DNA from: Bacillus_BD oryzisoli_A
GTDB lineage: Bacteria; Bacillota; Bacilli; Bacillales; Cytobacillaceae
Direction: 5' to 3'
DNA length: 64,000 bases
Assembly: GCF_043641075.1 (NCBI RefSeq)
Contig: NZ_JBHZRC010000009.1
Coordinates: 62,001-126,000, forward strand
In this document: positions 34,996-44,619 of the stretch, in pieces
How the letters are laid out: every line of letters begins with the position of its first letter
How positions within the stretch are numbered: position 1 is the first letter of the stretch
Made by a program: the position numbers and the translations under genes
The notes under the pieces: model-generated
What the model saw: only the letters and a program-made list of their open reading frames with translations
Database searches by the model: none
Told to the model about the DNA's origin: nothing

Positions 34996-36306
34996 TTAGT
35001 AAAGTAATAAAGCTAAATATAGACCTAGTAATGTGATAAATAGAATAGGAATCGTTAATACAATCCCTGTTTTAAAATAGGTTCCCCATGATATTTTAAC
35101 CCCTTTTTGAGATAAAACATGGAGCCATACTAAAGTTGCCAATGAACCGATAGGTGTGATTTTTGGACCCAAGTCAGATCCAATGACATTGGCATAAATT
35201 AAAGCTTCTCGGATCGTACCGGATGTACTCGTTTCTGCAATCGCTAAAGCATCAATCATGACCGTTGGCATATTATTCATCAAGGATGATAAGAAAGCTG
35301 CAATAAAGCCCATTGATATAGTAGCAATGAACAAGCCTTGTTCGGCTGCTGTCTGAATAACACTAGCTAACGATTTTGTAAGCCACGCATTTCCTAATCC
35401 ATATACCACTACATACATTCCGATTGAGAAAAATACGATATTCCATGGTGCACCCTTGATCACTGCTTTTGTGTTAACAGCATGACTTCTTCTTGCCATG
35501 AATAAAAAGAAAATCGCTACTATTCCCGCAATAATTGAAACTGGGATCTGAATGGCTTCACTAGTAAAATAACCAATTAGTAAAATCCCAAGCACATACC
35601 ATGAAAGACGAAACATTTTTAGATCCTTAATGGCTTCCACTGGTTGTTTTAACTTAGACAAATCGTATGTTTTTGGAATGCTTTTTCTAAAATAAAATAA
35701 TAATACCGTGATGGTTGCAATTAATGAAAACAGGTTCGGAATAATCATTCTAGAAGCATATTCCACGAATCCAATGTCAAAGAAATCGGCAGAGACAATG
35801 TTAACCAAGTTACTTACCACGAATGGCAACGAAGTGGTATCTGCAATAAATCCACTTGCCATAATAAACGGAAATATCATTTTTTCTTTAAAATTTAAGT
35901 TTCGAACCATTGCAAGTACGATTGGTGTCAAAATAAGAGCTGCCCCGTCATTGGCAAATAGTGCAGCCACGATGGCTCCTAAAATACTTACATAAACAAA
36001 CATTTTAATCCCATTGCCTTTGGCAGCTCGAGCCATATGGAGAGCAGCCCATTCAAATAATCCAATCTCATCTAAAATCAAGGATATGAGGATAATTGCA
36101 ACAAATGATAATGTTGCGTTCCAGGTAATGTCGATTACTTCTATGACATCACTAAATCCGACAACTCCTACTATAAGGGCAAGAATCGCTCCGCCACATG
36201 CGGACCAGCCAATGTTCAATCCTTTCGGCTGCCAGATCACTAAGATAAGTGTAGCTAAAAATATTACTGATGCTAATATTGCGGTTGTCACGGTACTAAC
36301 CTCCAT
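34996..36306 (-). CDS. arsB: Arsenite efflux permease ArsB
   Basis: 436 residues with about 10-12 membrane helices and the ArsB/NhaD hallmarks (NDGAALILTPI, NNMPTVMIDALAI, GSDLGPKITPIGSLATLVW). It moves As(III)/Sb(III) out of the cell, alone or with ArsA. Its ATG shares one base with the arsR stop (TAATG), so translation is coupled. Confidence 0.95.
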   Translation of the reverse strand: MEVSTVTTAILASVIFLATLILVIWQPKGLNIGWSACGGAILALIVGVVGFSDVIEVIDITWNATLSFVAIILISLILDEIGLFEWAALHMARAAKGNGIKMFVYVSILGAIVAALFANDGAALILTPIVLAMVRNLNFKEKMIFPFIMASGFIADTTSLPFVVSNLVNIVSADFFDIGFVEYASRMIIPNLFSLIATITVLLFYFRKSIPKTYDLSKLKQPVEAIKDLKMFRLSWYVLGILLIGYFTSEAIQIPVSIIAGIVAIFFLFMARRSHAVNTKAVIKGAPWNIVFFSIGMYVVVYGLGNAWLTKSLASVIQTAAEQGLFIATISMGFIAAFLSSLMNNMPTVMIDALAIAETSTSGTIREALIYANVIGSDLGPKITPIGSLATLVWLHVLSQKGVKISWGTYFKTGIVLTIPILFITLLGLYLALLLY

Positions 36307-36650
36307 TAATCACACGAGATACGTAATCCCTGTTCTTCTAGTTCTTGTAGTTTAAAATCTTGGCTTGGAAGATGTTGCAGCAAGCTATGAACTAAAGGAT
36401 AATAGTCGTTATCTCTATTTAATGAATAGATAATCCATTGTCCTCTTCTTGTTTCCTGCACCAATCCGTTATCTTTCAACTTACGAAGGTGTTGACTAAT
36501 ACCAGGCTGGCTCATTTTAAAGATTTCAACAAATTCACAAACACAATAATCATTTGTGTCCAACATTTTTACCATAGTTAATCTTGTTTTATCACCTAAT
36601 AATTTTAAGATTGTTGCAGTCTTTTCCATTTTAACAGTTGATATTTGCAC
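36306..36650 (-). CDS. arsR: Arsenic-responsive repressor ArsR
   Basis: 114 residues from the GTG at 36650, 7 bases after GGAGG; a longer frame to 36671 is not used. Winged helix (FKMSQPGISQHLRKLKDNGL) with the metal site C36-V-C38 in the helix before it (DYCVCEF). It dissociates from DNA on binding As(III). First gene of the ars operon with a palindrome upstream. Confidence 0.93.
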   Translation of the reverse strand: MQISTVKMEKTATILKLLGDKTRLTMVKMLDTNDYCVCEFVEIFKMSQPGISQHLRKLKDNGLVQETRRGQWIIYSLNRDNDYYPLVHSLLQHLPSQDFKLQELEEQGLRISCD

Positions 36651-36693
36651 AAAAGCACCTCCTAGATTCAACTACTCAATATAATTATTTATT

Positions 36694-36715
36694 TATATAA
36701 TTACTTAATTATATA
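36694..36715. promoter_or_regulatory. ArsR operator palindrome at the ars promoter
   Basis: Perfect 10-base arms TATATAATTA/TAATTATATA around CT, 44 bases upstream of the arsR GTG. It also contains a TATAAT-like -10 on either strand. Confidence 0.6.
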
Positions 36716-37055
36716 ATATTTCACTTATATATCGATTACAAGCATTAGTTTGTACATTTTTAATAAAAAATAACCTCAAACAAATAATCCATTAATTCCA
36801 TCTAAAAATTATTTATCTTTTCATTAGTAATGTATTTCTTCCTTAACTAACCTGCCCGAGTTTAAGTGTAATCTTTCTCAATATCGATTACATTATTTAT
36901 AAATATGGTTTACTTTCCTCAACAGTATGGCCTTTAACAGAATAACATTAATGACGATTTTAAACAGTATTATTGTTATTTAACATCAGCTTCCCCTTCA
37001 ATCAATCCAACAAATGCCATTCAAAAAAATGAAAAAGTGAGCAATAACTGATTTG
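36716..37055. other. Intergenic region
   Basis: About 340 bases between the ars operon and the conjugation region; AT-rich, nothing supportable. Confidence 0.5.
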
Positions 37056-37811
37056 TCATTGCCCACTCGATTCCAACATCCATTCGAATACTTTATCTTC
37101 ATTTTCCTTATACGTATAAAATTGAGGACTTTCTCTTAACAATTGCTCATCAGTTATCACCCTGACCTTCAGCTTCCTATCCTGTAAAAATATATCCAAC
37201 GGCTTTAAATACTGAATATGCTCTGTAACAATAATCATTCGATCGGTAAATGGTTTCCACTTCAACAACATTTGTAAATCTTTCGTATCTCCACGAGTAC
37301 AGTAAACATACAAAAGATTGCCGTTAAGTTCCAATGCCCCTGTGAATGGCTTGGGGGCAGTCCTTACATACGCCTTTTGATCTTTTAATAAATCATATAA
37401 CCGAAAAAATATAAACCGATTGAGAACATCTTCAGCCCGATACTCCACCCAATAATTTGGAACAAACCTCGGTACAATTTTCTCTGCACTGGCCGGTCCA
37501 AGAGTATAGAATGGGATGTCCTGCCCATTTTTCCTAATGAAATGTTTCAGAATAAGATTAAAGCTTTCCATTCGTCTTATTTGCGGTTTCTTTAGCTTAA
37601 ATATCTGTTGCAGTTGATTCCCTTCAATTAAACCAACACTTGCTATTCTCTCTAACGCTTTTCTTTCTTTTCTGGAATTTGTATCTAAAACCATTCCCGG
37701 CCGCTGCTTAGAAAGCTCTCGGGATGGAATTCTCCTCCATTTGAGTTCCCATTTGTGTTGGCTAGAAAAAGGGCTGATAGCATGTCTCATTTGCTCAGCC
37801 CTTCCATTCAT
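37056..37811 (-). CDS. Conjugation-region winged-helix-like protein
   Basis: 251 residues. A helix-turn-helix-like segment is near 50-85 (KERKALERIASVGLIEGNQL), followed by a mixed domain (NGQDIPFYTLGP; TGALELNGNLLYVYCTRGD). It starts inside the stop of the S1-domain gene (ATGA overlap), so they are co-translated. A diverged partial copy is fused to a TnpB-like gene at 28722. The layout resembles that of replication-relaxation proteins (DNA-binding start, nuclease-like second half), but no relaxase motif was seen. Function unknown. Confidence 0.6.
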   Translation of the reverse strand: MNGRAEQMRHAISPFSSQHKWELKWRRIPSRELSKQRPGMVLDTNSRKERKALERIASVGLIEGNQLQQIFKLKKPQIRRMESFNLILKHFIRKNGQDIPFYTLGPASAEKIVPRFVPNYWVEYRAEDVLNRFIFFRLYDLLKDQKAYVRTAPKPFTGALELNGNLLYVYCTRGDTKDLQMLLKWKPFTDRMIIVTEHIQYLKPLDIFLQDRKLKVRVITDEQLLRESPQFYTYKENEDKVFEWMLESSGQ

Positions 37812-38674
37812 GATAGAACCCTTATAATTCGTGCAGAAATGCGTTCCTTTTCTGCATCCAGACTCAATATCCGTACTAACACTTGATCTCCCTTTTGAAC
37901 ATTTTGAAACTTCAAGTGCCGAGCAAGGGAATCTACACCTTCCTCTAAATTAACGAAAATCCCGTACTCCTCAACTCCAGACACTGTACCAACGTATTCA
38001 CCATTCTTTTTATACCTTTCTATGCATTCAAGGAAAGGATTTTCCATTAATGGTTTGGCTGATACCTTTACTTCTTGTTTTTCTTTATCAATTTTCATCA
38101 CTTGCACTTCAATTACTTCACCGGGTTCATAACGATCTCTTAAATCCTCAACCCAACCATATGTCAATTCAAAAACAGGGATATGCACGTCAATACCGCC
38201 AATATCACCGACAACATGCCCCGGCTCTACTTCCCTAATAACACAATAGATGTTGTAGCCTTCATCAATTTTTCTTAAAGTGATCTCGGCCATTTGCTCT
38301 TTTGCCTGTTTTCGAGATGCAACGAAAATACCTGCTTCCTTATCAAAGTTTAAAACTTTATAGGCAACCTTTTTCCCAGTAAGAGCTCTAAATTGATTTA
38401 AAGCATTTGCATCTTCAATGTCAATTCCTGACTCCTTTAAAGGGATAATCCCTTTTATACCTGCACGACGTATAACTCCGCAAAGTTCCGTTTTCTTGCT
38501 GCTTCCTATTCGGATATTCTCTATACCAACCAGAACATCATTTAAAACAAGATCGTTTTGATAGGCAGATTGAATATCTCTCCATCGCAGTCCTTCATCA
38601 ACCTTTTTACTTTTTTTCAGTTTACTCGGATCAAATCCCTCAATTAAAATATCTCTCATTTCTTCTACTGCCAT
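37808..38674 (-). CDS. Protein with S1-type RNA-binding domains
   Basis: 288 residues, TAGGAGAG upstream. Two or three S1-like OB-folds: about 115-210 (YNIYCVIREVEPGHVVGDIG ... ANDPGEVIEVQVMKID-like segment), about 220-285 (GEYVGTVSGVEEYGIFVNLE, GVDSLARHLKF, KGDQVLVRILSLDAEKERIS). S1 domains bind single-stranded RNA or structured nucleic acid. In a conjugation operon it could act as an RNA chaperone or translation factor. Preceded by a terminator hairpin at 38730-38753, in line with the attenuator pattern elsewhere in the window. Confidence 0.8.
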   Translation of the reverse strand: MAVEEMRDILIEGFDPSKLKKSKKVDEGLRWRDIQSAYQNDLVLNDVLVGIENIRIGSSKKTELCGVIRRAGIKGIIPLKESGIDIEDANALNQFRALTGKKVAYKVLNFDKEAGIFVASRKQAKEQMAEITLRKIDEGYNIYCVIREVEPGHVVGDIGGIDVHIPVFELTYGWVEDLRDRYEPGEVIEVQVMKIDKEKQEVKVSAKPLMENPFLECIERYKKNGEYVGTVSGVEEYGIFVNLEEGVDSLARHLKFQNVQKGDQVLVRILSLDAEKERISARIIRVLS

Positions 38675-38729
38675 CTCTCCTATCCCCTTCCTTAAATTAA
38701 TAAATTTCCTTCAAAAGATTTTTATAACA

Positions 38730-38753
38730 AAGGTCTGCGCTCATGGAGACCTT
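38730..38753 (-). terminator. Hairpin between coupling-protein and S1-domain genes
   Basis: AAGGTCT (38730-38736) pairs with AGACCTT (38747-38753); the U tract is weak (TTGTTAT). It lies just before the S1 gene's ribosome site. Confidence 0.55.
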
Positions 38754-38779
38754 CGATTAAACACATGTTATACAATGAC

Positions 38780-40738
38780 TTACCAGAAAGAGTCCAAATT
38801 GTGCTCGACTTCTTTTTCCTCTTTTTCTTCAACAACTGTGTTTTCACGATTATTATTACTGTTATCAGCTTTCGAATTTATTAATTTCTGATTAACTTCC
38901 TGCTTCTCATCTATGTTATTTTTATTTTCCAATACATCACTAACTTTACTAACAGCTTTTTCAATTTTGTTGATTTTTCCTTTTGAATGTACATCGATAT
39001 TAATAAAGTCATTAATATTGACATTTATATCATCATTAGGTTGTGGATGTTTGTTAACATTTGTATTGTCTGATTTATTGTTCGATTTGAATTGGGTATC
39101 TGTATGATTAATTTGATTGTCATGATGGACTGCTACCAAAATAGGTTCTGGGAGTTTCTCAGTTTCCCTAAAGGATTGGATAGGATCAGATATGGTATCT
39201 AATTCTATTTTTTCTACGGTGGCATTGCTTTTAGAGGGAATTGTGGGTGTATTTAATTTGGAAGCTGTTGGATCGGCTTCTTTCATTTGAGCTTTTTCTG
39301 TCATCTCGAGGTCACTGTTAGTCGTTGCTGCTTTATTGTATTTATTTGAAATCTGTTTAAAATTTTTATAAAAACGGTTAAATGTATTTATAATTTTGCT
39401 ATCCTGGTCTTTTTTCTTTCGTCTTTTCCGCTCTTCTTTTGTTTCCCATTCTCTACGTTCCTTCCAATCTATTGGTACGAAACTCCCGATGGCTTCTATC
39501 GGCTTCTGTGGAGTTCCATCCTTCATTAGTCTAGCGATATAGTGAAAACGTGCCATCTGGTCTTGTAGATACGTATAATGAAAACGATATTCTTCTGACT
39601 CTGTATCCCGATAGCTGTCTGGGAATAATCTCGGAAGAAGAATCCTATTTTTATATGTTGATTGACGTATAATAATCTGGTCTTTTCCGAACTCCTCGGA
39701 AAATTCTTGTGCGTCTTTTGCTGACAAACCTCCAAAGGCAATCTTATTTCGGCAAGAGGTCATAATCGCTTGTTTCATGGCTCTACCATTTATTTTACCT
39801 GATTCAACTTCCAACTGACCTAAAGACTGTGTAGCGAATATACCGGCTACTCTATAACTTGCTGCAATTGAAAGAAACATCTCAACATCTGGGTTTATGT
39901 ATCTACTATACTCATCAGCAATCAGAAAATGAGGTGTCCTTGTCCGTTCTTCACCTTTACGTCTGAATGTACCGGACTGCAAATGCATGATGATAAATTG
40001 ACCAAATGCGTCACCAGCTTTCTTTAACTTACCTAGTGATGTGTTGACGATCAATACGCCACCTTGTTCAAAATGTTTATCGATATTGATGTCACTTTTT
40101 CCGGTTATAATGTATCTTAACTTATAGTTTCCAGTTATATTCTCTAATTGTGCCCGTAGCCCAATTACAAATTGCTGATATTTGTCTGCCATGGAACCAA
40201 GTAATTCATATTCAAAGAAATCTACCAGATCTGTTTGTCCTTGCTCCTGCTTCAACTGTTTCACTTTCTCTTCCAACAATTTTTGATCGCGCATGGCTTC
40301 TAATATATCTAGTAGGTCCATATCGTCGCCTTGAAGCTCTTTCAATAGTTTGGTAATATTACGGGCTGATAGCTCCTGAACGGTCTGGAAAAATGCCTCT
40401 TGTTTCCCGAAAAGACTTTGTAATACGGCTACGGTTGCTTCTGCCACATCGTCTGTGTCACCCTCCATAACATTGAAACGGTGTGTTTTTTCACTTTCCG
40501 GATCGATATAGATATAGGGAACTTCCATTTCATCGCAATATTCCTTTACATCTCGTGCAAGATCACCTTTGGGTTCTATCACAGATAACCCCAGCTTTTT
40601 CCCACGCTTTTTCTGTATTAGCAATTGATAAATCATCGGCTTCAAGACAGTAGCTGTTTTTCCACAACGGGTCGGTCCTATTGCTAGCATATGTGTAAAG
40701 GGATCATCCCCTCCCCAAATGACATCATCTGCAGCCAT
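38780..40738 (-). CDS. Type IV coupling ATPase (TraG/VirD4/TcpA-like)
   Basis: 652 residues, AGGAGGGG upstream. Walker A is GPTRCGKT at 21-28 and Walker B is HFLIADEYSR at about 267-276; VFATQSLGQ-like and SCRNKIAFGG segments are typical of VirD4/TraG. It should deliver the relaxase-DNA complex to the VirB4-like channel. Unusually, no N-terminal membrane helix precedes Walker A. The last 210 residues are low-complexity, rich in N, K, D and E (NKSDNTNVNKHPQPND) and likely disordered. Confidence 0.88.
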   Translation of the reverse strand: MAADDVIWGGDDPFTHMLAIGPTRCGKTATVLKPMIYQLLIQKKRGKKLGLSVIEPKGDLARDVKEYCDEMEVPYIYIDPESEKTHRFNVMEGDTDDVAEATVAVLQSLFGKQEAFFQTVQELSARNITKLLKELQGDDMDLLDILEAMRDQKLLEEKVKQLKQEQGQTDLVDFFEYELLGSMADKYQQFVIGLRAQLENITGNYKLRYIITGKSDINIDKHFEQGGVLIVNTSLGKLKKAGDAFGQFIIMHLQSGTFRRKGEERTRTPHFLIADEYSRYINPDVEMFLSIAASYRVAGIFATQSLGQLEVESGKINGRAMKQAIMTSCRNKIAFGGLSAKDAQEFSEEFGKDQIIIRQSTYKNRILLPRLFPDSYRDTESEEYRFHYTYLQDQMARFHYIARLMKDGTPQKPIEAIGSFVPIDWKERREWETKEERKRRKKKDQDSKIINTFNRFYKNFKQISNKYNKAATTNSDLEMTEKAQMKEADPTASKLNTPTIPSKSNATVEKIELDTISDPIQSFRETEKLPEPILVAVHHDNQINHTDTQFKSNNKSDNTNVNKHPQPNDDINVNINDFINIDVHSKGKINKIEKAVSKVSDVLENKNNIDEKQEVNQKLINSKADNSNNNRENTVVEEKEEKEVEHNLDSFW

Positions 40739-41165
40739 TCACACCCCTCCTTCCACTTTTAATTTTTTTGAAATTACCAATACATAAAATAAGAAATTGA
40801 TATATTATTTTAATTTTATTGTAAAAATTATACTTTTCAGTAAATTATAATTACTTTTATCTACCTTTATTATACAAAACGTCTGTTTCATTTACTTTTC
40901 ATTTACTTTTCATGTTTGTAAAAAAATAATTTTATTATTCCAGTTATTTCCTTAATAAATCAATTCCTAAATTCATATGAAAAAGAACAAAAAGAACAAA
41001 CATTAAGTCAGTAATTAATTCTTGAACAAGGTTAACCTCTTGCACTTAAGAAAATAAGGTCTCACACTGTGTGCCCTTTTAATATTGCTACTCCCATTTT
41101 TCGGTTTCGATACTTATACGTTTTGGTTCTGTTTTGAATTGGGAACATCGGTATTTAGATAACAC
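40739..41165. other. Intergenic region
   Basis: About 430 bases, very AT-rich near 40780-40930, then a stretch with no clear element. It holds the promoter of the coupling-protein operon. Confidence 0.5.
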
Positions 41166-41198
41166 AAAAAGACCTACTGTATTCAAGTAGGATTTTTT
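41166..41198. terminator. Intrinsic terminator
   Basis: CCTACT (41173-41178) pairs with AGTAGG (41186-41191), T tracts on both sides. It ends the gene at 41233. Confidence 0.7.
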
Positions 41199-41232
41199 TA
41201 TTAATTGTTATGTATTAGTGTTTTTACATGTT

Positions 41233-41652
41233 TTATTGATTCCTAAAAATAAACATGCCTAAAAGCATAGGAACAATCATCAGAAGTCCTACTGTTAAAG
41301 TGGGAACTGGTAGCCTAGAGGAATAAATAGCCCCCATTTCTCCTAAATAGCCCGCAATCACAAAAGGAATAGCAGTTTTGGTTTTATCTGCACCTTTCTT
41401 CGCAAAATACCAGGCATCCCATATGGCATAGACATAGAATCCTGGATAAAACATCATACCATCATAAACAACGACCTCTAACGCCTTTTGATGAAAACCG
41501 TTGAAATCAAGCTGAATTGCTCTGTTTATATTTCCAATTATATTATCCAAGTGTTCAATTACAACAAAGATAATGCCCTTTAAAAATTGCCCATTATAGA
41601 TTTGTCCAAACCCTGGCATAAGCATGGAGAATAATGCTGAAATGTTTCTCAT
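41233..41652 (-). CDS. Multi-helix membrane protein (TM2-like start)
   Basis: 139 residues from the ATG at 41652 with AAAAGGATA upstream; 22 upstream codons are probably not used. It begins MRNISALFSMLMPGFGQIYN, the pattern of TM2-type membrane proteins, with four hydrophobic segments in all. Monocistronic. Precise role unknown. Confidence 0.7.
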   Translation of the reverse strand: MRNISALFSMLMPGFGQIYNGQFLKGIIFVVIEHLDNIIGNINRAIQLDFNGFHQKALEVVVYDGMMFYPGFYVYAIWDAWYFAKKGADKTKTAIPFVIAGYLGEMGAIYSSRLPVPTLTVGLLMIVPMLLGMFIFRNQ

Positions 41653-42158
41653 ATCAATATCCTTTTTACAAAAGTCATTCCTAATATTTCCCATTTTATA
41701 CAGTTTGTTGCGTAACAATTATTATCAAATACATATTATTCCTTTGTGTTGTATAACAGGAATTCCTATTTATTTGTTAGCATAAATGAATAGCCAACAT
41801 GCTTTTCCATCAAACTAAATCAATAGCCAAAAAAGATAAGTTCAAGGATGGAACTAACTAATGACAATGTTAGGGTGGTTATATGTAATTCGGTACCCAT
41901 TAATAATTGCACTAGCCATATACGCTGAAAGATCAACTAAATAAAAGAGCAACATGACGATTCTCTGTGCAATTCAAGGTGTTTTCTTTAACAACGGAAG
42001 TGTTAACTAGGACAATAATAACATAGTTAATAGTAATCCCTTTTAATACTTTGGTTCTTTCTTCCAACAACCTCTTTTTTATTATCCATCGAGAATAATG
42101 TTCCTAAAAAGGGGAATAATATAAAATGGAATCAATTCCAAATTAATTCCTATCCAAT
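41653..42158. other. Intergenic region
   Basis: About 0.5 kb without a supportable gene. Nothing seen except AT-rich sequence. Confidence 0.5.
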
Positions 42159-42189
42159 AAAAAAGGCTAATTTTATATTAGCCTTTTTT
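42159..42189 (-). terminator. Intrinsic terminator
   Basis: AAAAAAGGCTAA (42159-42170) pairs with TTAGCCTTTTTT (42178-42189). It ends the short-gene cluster at 42.2-43.3 kb. Confidence 0.85.
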
Positions 42190-42344
42190 ATTTCACGTTT
42201 TTAGCTATAATGTGTACTTCCTCTGTTTTCACTAACTTAACATCACGATATGCAGACTTTACATTTTCCTTTTCAATTTCAATTCTACCGTTTTTATAAT
42301 CATTTATAATTTTGATTATTGTAAACGACGGTTTTCCCTTTCAT
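42188..42344 (-). pseudogene. Short gene with frameshift
   Basis: A strong GAGGTG site precedes ATG AAA GGG at 42344, but that frame stops after 14 codons. The next frame is open to 42188 and reads INDYKNGRIEIEKENVKSAY then VKLVKTEEVHIIAKNVK, which looks like real protein. One base lost or gained near 42310 explains it. Family unknown. Confidence 0.5.
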
Positions 42345-42440
42345 CCAGATATCACCTCATAAAATTTTTTACGGTCATATTGAATTATAATTTTGCCCCA
42401 TAGGCCTTATTCGTTAAGTTATGTAATTTTATATTGCATA

Positions 42441-42614
42441 CTATTCATTTTTATTTTTAAGTAAAAATACAAATTTACCTTCGTCCCTGGATTCCATAGA
42501 ATCCACTTCAACAGTTTTGCCTTTTAAGTCAGCTATAAGAATATCATCTTCTAAAATTATACCTTCTTTCATTCCCGTTTCGATTACATATAAAAGTTCT
42601 TTTACGGTTATCAT
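42441..42614 (-). CDS. 57-residue protein, paralogue of its neighbour
   Basis: AAGGAGACTAACAAA precedes the ATG. Sequence MITVKELLYVIETGMKEGII, then LEDDILIADLKGKTVE, ending LLKNKNE. The EGII..DDILIADLK core recurs in the next frame upstream as DGVVIQQDILIAK, so the two are diverged copies. Small acidic protein of unknown function. Confidence 0.65.
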   Translation of the reverse strand: MITVKELLYVIETGMKEGIILEDDILIADLKGKTVEVDSMESRDEGKFVFLLKNKNE

Positions 42615-42661
42615 TTTGTTAGTCTCCTTGATATTTCATTTATCTATCAAATGTACATATT

Positions 42662-42799
42662 TTAGTTTAAATTTTGTTTAAAAGCAAAACCTTGTGAAAA
42701 AATAGCCCTTTTTTTAGAATAAAGGATAAATACAAGCTCGTCTTTACATTTTGCAATGAGTATGTCTTGCTGTATTACTACGCCATCTTGAAAAACCAC
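42662..42799 (-). CDS. Possible 45-residue paralogue
   Basis: Frame from a GTG at 42799 (or farther upstream, overlapping the previous gene): VVFQDGVVIQQDILIAKCKD, then ELVFILYSKKR. Similar to the 57-residue protein at 42441. No clear start codon or ribosome site. Confidence 0.35.
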   Translation of the reverse strand: MVFQDGVVIQQDILIAKCKDELVFILYSKKRAIFSQGFAFKQNLN

Positions 42800-42810
42800 A
42801 TGTATTTCTA

Positions 42811-43308
42811 CTAACCTTTCGGACTCTCATATATCTTCCCTAAAATAAGGTAAATATCATCCGATTCGTTTAACCTTCTCTTTTCTCTTTCAGATACTCG
42901 CCATTTAGTATTATGCTGCTGATTTCCTTTGACTTTTTTATATGAGGCTTCCGCTCGGATATAAATAACGATACTGTATAGTGCTAACACGCTGAACATA
43001 ATAAGACTCAATTTCGTAATCTCTTGTTTATCAAAGATAAGATTCCACTTCCAGCTGTCATGAATAGTAACAGAAACTATTAATACAAGATAGATAGCTA
43101 CTGTCGATAATAACATCATTTCCTTAAGCTTTTTATACTGCTTTTGACCAATATGGACTGCGAACAAACCGGCCGTCATCATCATTAAGATAAACAAAGT
43201 GAACTTGGTTGGGATAAACCAGTTTTGATACACACTTACAAGAAACATTAGTGAGGCCAAGGTCAAGGGAATCATTAAAATATATTGAATCCGTAAATTC
43301 CATTTCAT
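42811..43308 (-). CDS. Four-helix membrane protein
   Basis: 165 residues from the ATG at 43308, preceded by AAGGAAGTGG; seven upstream codons are not used. Four hydrophobic segments within residues 8-140 (YILMIPLTLASLMFLVSVY at the start), then a basic cytoplasmic tail (KRRLNESDDIYLILGKIYE). It lies in the same block as conjugation genes. A partner of the soluble-looking coupling ATPase is possible but untested. Family not recognised. Confidence 0.65.
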   Translation of the reverse strand: MKWNLRIQYILMIPLTLASLMFLVSVYQNWFIPTKFTLFILMMMTAGLFAVHIGQKQYKKLKEMMLLSTVAIYLVLIVSVTIHDSWKWNLIFDKQEITKLSLIMFSVLALYSIVIYIRAEASYKKVKGNQQHNTKWRVSEREKRRLNESDDIYLILGKIYESPKG

Positions 43309-43533
43309 TGCTGCACCACTTCCTTTCAATTGATACTTTTTTGAAACTCATTTGTGATACAACTCAACTAAATGCGATTATAGATATTGAACGGACAACT
43401 TTCACGGCCCCATTTACCATGCGCGTGCGGTGTTTTTTTCGTTTTGTAGCAAGTCGAAGCTTATAATCCAGTCCGACCATCAACTATTTATTGCCCATAA
43501 GCCACATATTCAGCCCATCCTATGCTCGATATA

Positions 43534-44619
43534 TCATTGAAGCGTCTCAGGAAATAATAGCTTGGCAATATCCGAAAGATTCATGTCTAACTTCTCAATC
43601 AAGAATGGGTTGTCCTCAATTCTCTGATACTCTTTTAAGAAACTATAGTTGGTTACTAGGAGTTTACGTTTCTCCCATTGGTAGCTTTGGTTGCTGTAAT
43701 TCTGAATATGGCGAATTTGGGTAATGTCTGAATCTAATAGGTCAACAAAATACATTTCTTCGTCTTTATATTTCACTACTATCGGAAATGACTGACGGAA
43801 TTCATTTTCTGGGATGGTTTCATTAATTACTTCAAAACCTAGATGATTGGCAAGAGCATATATCCATTCGCTTTTTAATGGATATTTCTGTAGCAACCTT
43901 CTTCCTGTACGAGAAGAAACGACTTTCAAATCATAACCCGTATAAATAGGCTTCTGTTCAATTAATCGATTGGCTACTCTTTTATTTCGTGGATTGAAGC
44001 TATATTCCATAAACTGCTCATATGACCTCTGTCCTTTAGTGAAGATAATGAAGTTCTTAATTCGTGGGTAATTGTCTTTAATCTCCGCTTGAATCTTACC
44101 TATCGTCTGTATTGTGGAAGCTGAATCCAACACATAATAGCCAAAACGCTTTCCTTCTGGGTTGATTAGTAAGCCTGCAATTGTCATCTTCCTATCCAAG
44201 TTGAATTCTCTTTTCACCTTTCTTGAATCCCATACTTCCCATCCTGCAAGGGTAAGATCCACCATTACATCATTGGCCATCGTCAAGTAGTGCATTTGAT
44301 TGGGTCTTATATACAACTGAGTGGACTGAACCTCAACACTCATTCCGTGCCTTGCCAGGCACTCCAATCCCGTTTCGGTCAATCTATGTACCGTATGTCC
44401 TTTTCTCCCCTTTCCTCTACTTCCTTTAAACACAGAACTCGTTATAATCTTCCTGTTCCGTAACCGATAAAGAGCCCTATCTACATAATACTTGCTATCT
44501 GAAAAATACTTTCTCTTAATCTGCTCTGTCGTTAATGAACGATAATTATATAAATCTTTCAGCACCTTTAGTTCCTTCTCAGATACAATCAAACCATCAA
44601 AAGTTACCTCTTCCATCAT
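43534..44619 (-). CDS. Replication-relaxation family protein
   Basis: 361 residues, AAGGGGTGATGGAGC upstream. The N-terminal 75 residues are a winged helix (SEKELKVLKDLYNYRSLTTE, YVDRALYRLRNRKII). The rest resembles PF13814-type replication-relaxation proteins with an alpha/beta nuclease-like fold (NPEGKRFGYYVLDSAST; NFIIFTKGQRSYEQFME). Such proteins are encoded next to the transfer genes of Gram-positive plasmids, where a relaxase is otherwise missing. It is the best relaxase or relaxosome candidate in this window, but catalytic residues are not obvious. Confidence 0.7.
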   Translation of the reverse strand: MMEEVTFDGLIVSEKELKVLKDLYNYRSLTTEQIKRKYFSDSKYYVDRALYRLRNRKIITSSVFKGSRGKGRKGHTVHRLTETGLECLARHGMSVEVQSTQLYIRPNQMHYLTMANDVMVDLTLAGWEVWDSRKVKREFNLDRKMTIAGLLINPEGKRFGYYVLDSASTIQTIGKIQAEIKDNYPRIKNFIIFTKGQRSYEQFMEYSFNPRNKRVANRLIEQKPIYTGYDLKVVSSRTGRRLLQKYPLKSEWIYALANHLGFEVINETIPENEFRQSFPIVVKYKDEEMYFVDLLDSDITQIRHIQNYSNQSYQWEKRKLLVTNYSFLKEYQRIEDNPFLIEKLDMNLSDIAKLLFPETLQ

